This document shows, in pieces, positions 6,422-9,418 of a stretch of 9,418 nucleotides of DNA (positions are counted from its first letter, which is position 1; every line of letters begins with the position of its first letter). Under the pieces are notes generated by a model. It did no database searches and was not told the DNA's origin. It saw only the letters and a list, made by a program, of their open reading frames with translations. Source of the stretch: Patescibacteria group bacterium. Lineage in GTDB: Bacteria > Patescibacteriota > Microgenomatia > Levybacterales > UBA12049. Where the stretch lies: positions 1 through 9,418 of the forward strand of contig JAHIGH010000251.1 of NCBI GenBank assembly GCA_018900295.1. The letters run 5' to 3'. The position numbers and the translations under genes were made by a program.

Positions 6422-7082
6422 TTTGTTCTTTAATTCTTCCTAATATCCTGTTAATAACCTCAAGTATCAAATCTCCACTTATTGTTTCTTTTATACTTTT
6501 TAGGTCTCGTTCAATCCTGTTAATATCTACTACTTGTTCATATTTAATAAATGTATCTACATCAAATAATACTGCGGGGAAATTAGCATCGTTATTTTTT
6601 AGAGCGGGATTTATAGAAATGTTATTTTCAAACGAGCCCAACTTAACTGAAAATACTAACTGCTTAAAATCAAACTTCCCTGACGGAACAAGTCTTTTAA
6701 GTATGACCTCTTTTTCATCTTTATTAACCTCATAAATAAAGTAATTTCTCCACCCGAGTCTTGAATACCCCTCAGGCTCAAGTACTTTATTTGTCACTTT
6801 CAACTTTTGTTCAAAAAGCTGTCTTGCTTGATCTAATGAGTCTGGTTTTAGAAAATGTGCCCAAAAAGAGAGCGAGGATATCTTTATTTCCTTTATATTA
6901 GAATCGGGCATAATAATAACTAAGCCGTCTAAATTCATTGCAAATTTTGGAGGAGTGCTGTTCAAATGAAACTTATTAACAAGCTCTCCCGCTCTATCTA
7001 TATACCTATAACCCTTTACAAAATCTGCCTGTATAAAACTTTCAACGTTATTAAGTTGGTTAATTTTTTTAATTTTCTTCAT
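6405..7082 (-). CDS. Protein of unknown function coupled to mod (possibly TIGR04255-like)
   Basis: This is a 225-residue soluble protein with no membrane segment or enzyme motif I can name. Two stretches recall the sporadically distributed TIGR04255 family: EGYSRLGWRNYFIYEV (104-119; that family has a TRLGLRYIN-like motif) and PAVLFDVDTFIK (169-180; that family has a LDIDVF-like motif), with LFEQKLKVTNKVLEPEG (89-105) placed as expected. This is from memory and tentative; that family's function is not known to me either. The last 40 residues look helical. The ATG at 7082 overlaps the mod TGA as ATGA, a classic translational-coupling arrangement, and the 3' end overlaps the membrane-protein gene by 17 bases. 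The AT content is high (hand count: only 14 G/C in bases 6541-6600), unlike the C-terminal part of mod and res. It may be a regulator or sensor working with the membrane protein, but this is speculation. Confidence 0.8.
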   Translation of the reverse strand: MKKIKKINQLNNVESFIQADFVKGYRYIDRAGELVNKFHLNSTPPKFAMNLDGLVIIMPDSNIKEIKISSLSFWAHFLKPDSLDQARQLFEQKLKVTNKVLEPEGYSRLGWRNYFIYEVNKDEKEVILKRLVPSGKFDFKQLVFSVKLGSFENNISINPALKNNDANFPAVLFDVDTFIKYEQVVDINRIERDLKSIKETISGDLILEVINRILGRIKEQNGRIF

Positions 7083-9226
7083 ATTCTTACCTCAATTACC
7101 TTCATTGTGTCATTGCCAAAAATATCTACCACCTTGACCGCTATTTTGCGCCGGCCGGGTTCGCATTCGCGAGCAACACTTTTTAACTCAAGCGTCCGGT
7201 CTTTTTTAGTACGGAATGATTGCCACTCATTCTCAAAAATATAATCACCTGTCCACACTTCTTCGTAATCTGGAATTCTTGTTTGTTTTGGTTCTTCGCT
7301 GCCATCTAGCCGTGGTTGTGAATGATCTATCTTCTTTACTCTAACAATTTCTTTTTTACTCTCAAAATCAAAATCCACAGCCCAATAATCAATCCAATCT
7401 GTCCATTTTTGGGTTAGCACTTCACGCGTTACAATGCCGGATTTATCTTTCTCAACTTTGATAATTTTACCGTTTTCTACGACTAACTTTTTAGCACCGT
7501 TATTTAATTGTGATTCTACATTTGCAATCGAATCCTGATTATAAAAAACAGAAAAGTCAGTCAGTTCTATGGCCACCGAACGTTTTTTTACATGAGGTTT
7601 GACTTCTATGTAGGCAACGTCATAAAAAACAACTTGGTTTTTCTCAATCGCCCGTTTATCAAACACTTCCGGAGGAATGTATTTTAATGCCAGATTGATA
7701 CCTTTTGTTTTCGCTTCCTCCTGGATATTCGGGAACAGTCCCATTTCAAATTCAAAGGCGAGAATATCAACTTTGGTGATCTTATTTTCAACACATTCTT
7801 TAATGACTTCTTCAACAAATAATCGCGAAACCGGAAGGTTAATTGGCCCAATTACTACTATGCGCGCGTTCTTCTTGCCTTGAGCGGTACGAAAGCCGGT
7901 AACCGGTTGCGCTTGATATGCACGCAGGATCAATTCTGTAAATTCTTTTTCCCGCTGTTCTATTTGCTTCTGTTTTTCTTCATCGCGTAAATTCGGATTT
8001 ACGCCAATATAATGCTGACGTTCGTACTTACCTAAGTTCAATATCTCAAAAGCCCGGTAGTCTTTGCCCTCTTTTCTCATCTGCCGCTGAACGGCTATCA
8101 TTCTTTTTCGAGTTGTGTGTATTGCAAATTTTCCCAAATCAGAACCAATCCATTTACGTCCTAATTTTTCTGCAACTGCAAGAGTAATACCTGAGCCACA
8201 GAAAAAATCCGCAACTATATCTCCATCGCTTGATCCTGTTTTTATTATTCTTTCCAACAATGCCCAGGGTTTTTCTGTTGGATATCCCGTTCTCTTTACT
8301 CCATCAACTGGAAATCTTTGTGCTATTGCCATTTCCCACCACGACTCAGGAATTTTACCCGGAGGTAAATCGTAATTCTCTCCTATAAATCCTGATCCTT
8401 TTAATCCAGCTTTGAAGTTTACTTGTGTTTTTTCGGAATGTTCTTGACGAATTTCTTTGTCCTTAAAAATCCAGTCGTCTTTGTCTTTTGAGTACCAATA
8501 AATATTATTGTGTTTACGATTAAATTGACGCATACCAGGAGAGCCGGGACCAGTAAAACACCATATTATTTCATTTTTAATATTCTCTTTACCAAAAAGG
8601 TCATCTAAAACAAGTCTTATATACGAATTAACTCTATAGTCACAATGTACAAAAATACTCCCATTTTTTGCTAGTAAACCTCTCATCAAGGACAACCGCT
8701 CATAAATCATCGCAATAAAACTATCTGCGCCTTTGCCCCAAGTATCACGATAAGCAATTTGCTCTAATATCCCTGGCTCTTTTGTTAATGTTTCGTCACC
8801 TATTTCAATATCCATTGAAAAATCGGCGCCGACGTCAAACGGAGGATCGATATATATTAGTTTTATTCCGCCTTGGGCTTCTATTTCTTCACGGAGGGGG
8901 CCGTTTTTGAGGCTTGAGAGGATCAGTTTGTTATCGCCCCAAATGAGCTTGTTTGTCCATCCTTTGATCTGCCGGCCGCGCGGGTCCAAGTCCAGAAGGC
9001 TCAACTGTAATTTTGTATCTTCCGGTTTTTCCGCTCTTGGCTCATCAACTTGCTCGATCACCTGAAACGGCAAAACAGTACTCGTAACCTCATCTGTTTT
9101 ACCATTCCAAACAAGCTCGACCTGTTGCTTCTCGTCAAATAATAAGAAACGATATTTATCCGGCAAAGGCTTACCTTCCGCCAGATATTTATTTATGTCC
9201 CGAATTTCACTATCTGTTAATTGCAT
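7079..9226 (-). CDS. mod: Type III-like DNA methyltransferase, Mod subunit (beta-class N6-adenine)
   Basis: Mod recognises the target site and methylates adenine using S-adenosylmethionine; with Res it forms the restriction complex. The 715-residue protein has the catalytic motif IV as DPPF (127-130, in LIYIDPPFDVGADF) before the AdoMet-binding motif I DFFCGSGIT (340-348), preceded by TEKP (317-320). The order IV then I defines the beta class used by Type III Mod and points to N6-adenine; DPPF instead of DPPY is an accepted variant. The stretch between them (about 131-316) should include target recognition. The C-terminal 300 residues are long and may contact Res. EcoP15I Mod is about 644 residues, so the length is plausible. 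The start ATG at 9226 has no clear ribosome site and lies 17 bases after the upstream gene, suggesting co-transcription. The middle of the gene is much more AT-rich than its ends. QLSLL at 74-78 resembles a sliding-clamp-binding motif. Confidence 0.92.
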   Translation of the reverse strand: MQLTDSEIRDINKYLAEGKPLPDKYRFLLFDEKQQVELVWNGKTDEVTSTVLPFQVIEQVDEPRAEKPEDTKLQLSLLDLDPRGRQIKGWTNKLIWGDNKLILSSLKNGPLREEIEAQGGIKLIYIDPPFDVGADFSMDIEIGDETLTKEPGILEQIAYRDTWGKGADSFIAMIYERLSLMRGLLAKNGSIFVHCDYRVNSYIRLVLDDLFGKENIKNEIIWCFTGPGSPGMRQFNRKHNNIYWYSKDKDDWIFKDKEIRQEHSEKTQVNFKAGLKGSGFIGENYDLPPGKIPESWWEMAIAQRFPVDGVKRTGYPTEKPWALLERIIKTGSSDGDIVADFFCGSGITLAVAEKLGRKWIGSDLGKFAIHTTRKRMIAVQRQMRKEGKDYRAFEILNLGKYERQHYIGVNPNLRDEEKQKQIEQREKEFTELILRAYQAQPVTGFRTAQGKKNARIVVIGPINLPVSRLFVEEVIKECVENKITKVDILAFEFEMGLFPNIQEEAKTKGINLALKYIPPEVFDKRAIEKNQVVFYDVAYIEVKPHVKKRSVAIELTDFSVFYNQDSIANVESQLNNGAKKLVVENGKIIKVEKDKSGIVTREVLTQKWTDWIDYWAVDFDFESKKEIVRVKKIDHSQPRLDGSEEPKQTRIPDYEEVWTGDYIFENEWQSFRTKKDRTLELKSVARECEPGRRKIAVKVVDIFGNDTMKVIEVRI

Positions 9227-9243
9227 AAATTTGTTTTCAAATT

Positions 9244-9418
9244 CTAAAATAATGTTTGTTGTTTTGCCTCATTTTCAGATTTCATTTGAAGTTTTTTCTG
9301 AGCTTCCAGTGAATATTGTAATGGTATATAGTCTTGGGTTAATCCCCAATATTTAATATTTCCTTTTTTTTCTTTTTCTTCAATTATTCCACATTCTTTT
9401 AGAGGTTTAAAGTAATAA
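9244..9418 (-). CDS. C-terminal fragment of an unidentified protein, winged-helix-like (cut by the window edge)
   Basis: Only the last 57 residues are present, in a frame open to the edge and ending at TAG (9246-9244). The segment FKPLKECGIIEEKEKKGNIKYWGLTQDY and on has the look of a winged-helix end: a recognition-helix tail (LKECGII), a charged wing (EEKEKKGN) and a closing strand (YWGLT). The rest is a charged helix ending in QQTLF. It stops 17 bases before mod, same strand, so it is probably the gene preceding mod in the operon and could be a regulator or an RM accessory protein. It was too short for automatic gene finding; the protein-like composition and context support it as real. Confidence 0.6.
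   Translation of the reverse strand, partial: YYFKPLKECGIIEEKEKKGNIKYWGLTQDYIPLQYSLEAQKKLQMKSENEAKQQTLF

Noticed and set aside
6056..9226. BREX, DISARM or another named multi-gene defence system
   Set aside because: No PglZ-like phosphatase, BrxC-like ATPase, BrxL, DrmB or phospholipase is present; the methyltransferase and nuclease fit a Type III-like pair.
7079..9226. Phase-variable mod gene switched by simple repeats
   Set aside because: No long homopolymer or tetra/pentanucleotide tract is seen in mod; the longest T or A runs are only about seven or eight bases.

Overview
The window looks like a fragment of an AT-rich (roughly 35-40% G+C by eye) bacterial genome, most plausibly from the Patescibacteria/CPR. 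The reasons are divergent MurC and MurB homologues, tight gene packing, and almost no recognisable Shine-Dalgarno sequences. The lineage is an inference, since there is no rRNA or ribosomal protein to anchor it. TGA closes at least two genes where expected (mod, murC), so the standard bacterial code fits. Every convincing gene is on the minus strand, so transcription runs from high to low coordinates.

Layout in reading order: (1) 9418-9244, the C-terminal 57 residues of a gene entering from the right edge, with a winged-helix look. (2) 9226-7079, mod, a beta-class adenine DNA methyltransferase of a Type III-like restriction-modification (RM) system. (3) 7082-6405, a 225-residue protein of unknown function joined to mod by an ATGA overlap. 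(4) 6421-6056, a 121-residue protein with two membrane helices, overlapping gene 3 by 17 bases. (5) 6054-3379, res, the helicase/PD-(D/E)xK nuclease subunit. (6) 3372-1954, murC, six bases after res. (7) 1869-1204, a MurB homologue that stops where the catalytic C-terminal part should begin. (8) 1203-1072, a non-coding gap with a TATAAT box and an inverted repeat. (9) 1071-64, a RhuM-family protein. (10) Bases 1-63 hold only a possible, unproven start of another gene.

Functionally there are two layers. Mod and Res should methylate and cut DNA as a defence system. Two unusually AT-rich genes, one for a membrane protein, lie between them in the same apparent operon, so this may be a four-gene variant of Type III RM rather than a plain mod-res pair. 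The RM block runs straight into peptidoglycan-precursor genes (murC, then murB), so murC is probably read from the defence operon or from a promoter inside res. The murB copy lacks parts needed for catalysis. The RhuM gene has its own likely promoter and contains a perfect 29-base palindrome inside its most conserved coding stretch.

Best candidates for something new: the two intercalated genes in the RM operon, the palindrome inside rhuM, and the decayed murB beside an accessory gene. Families were assigned by reading motifs; no database search was run.
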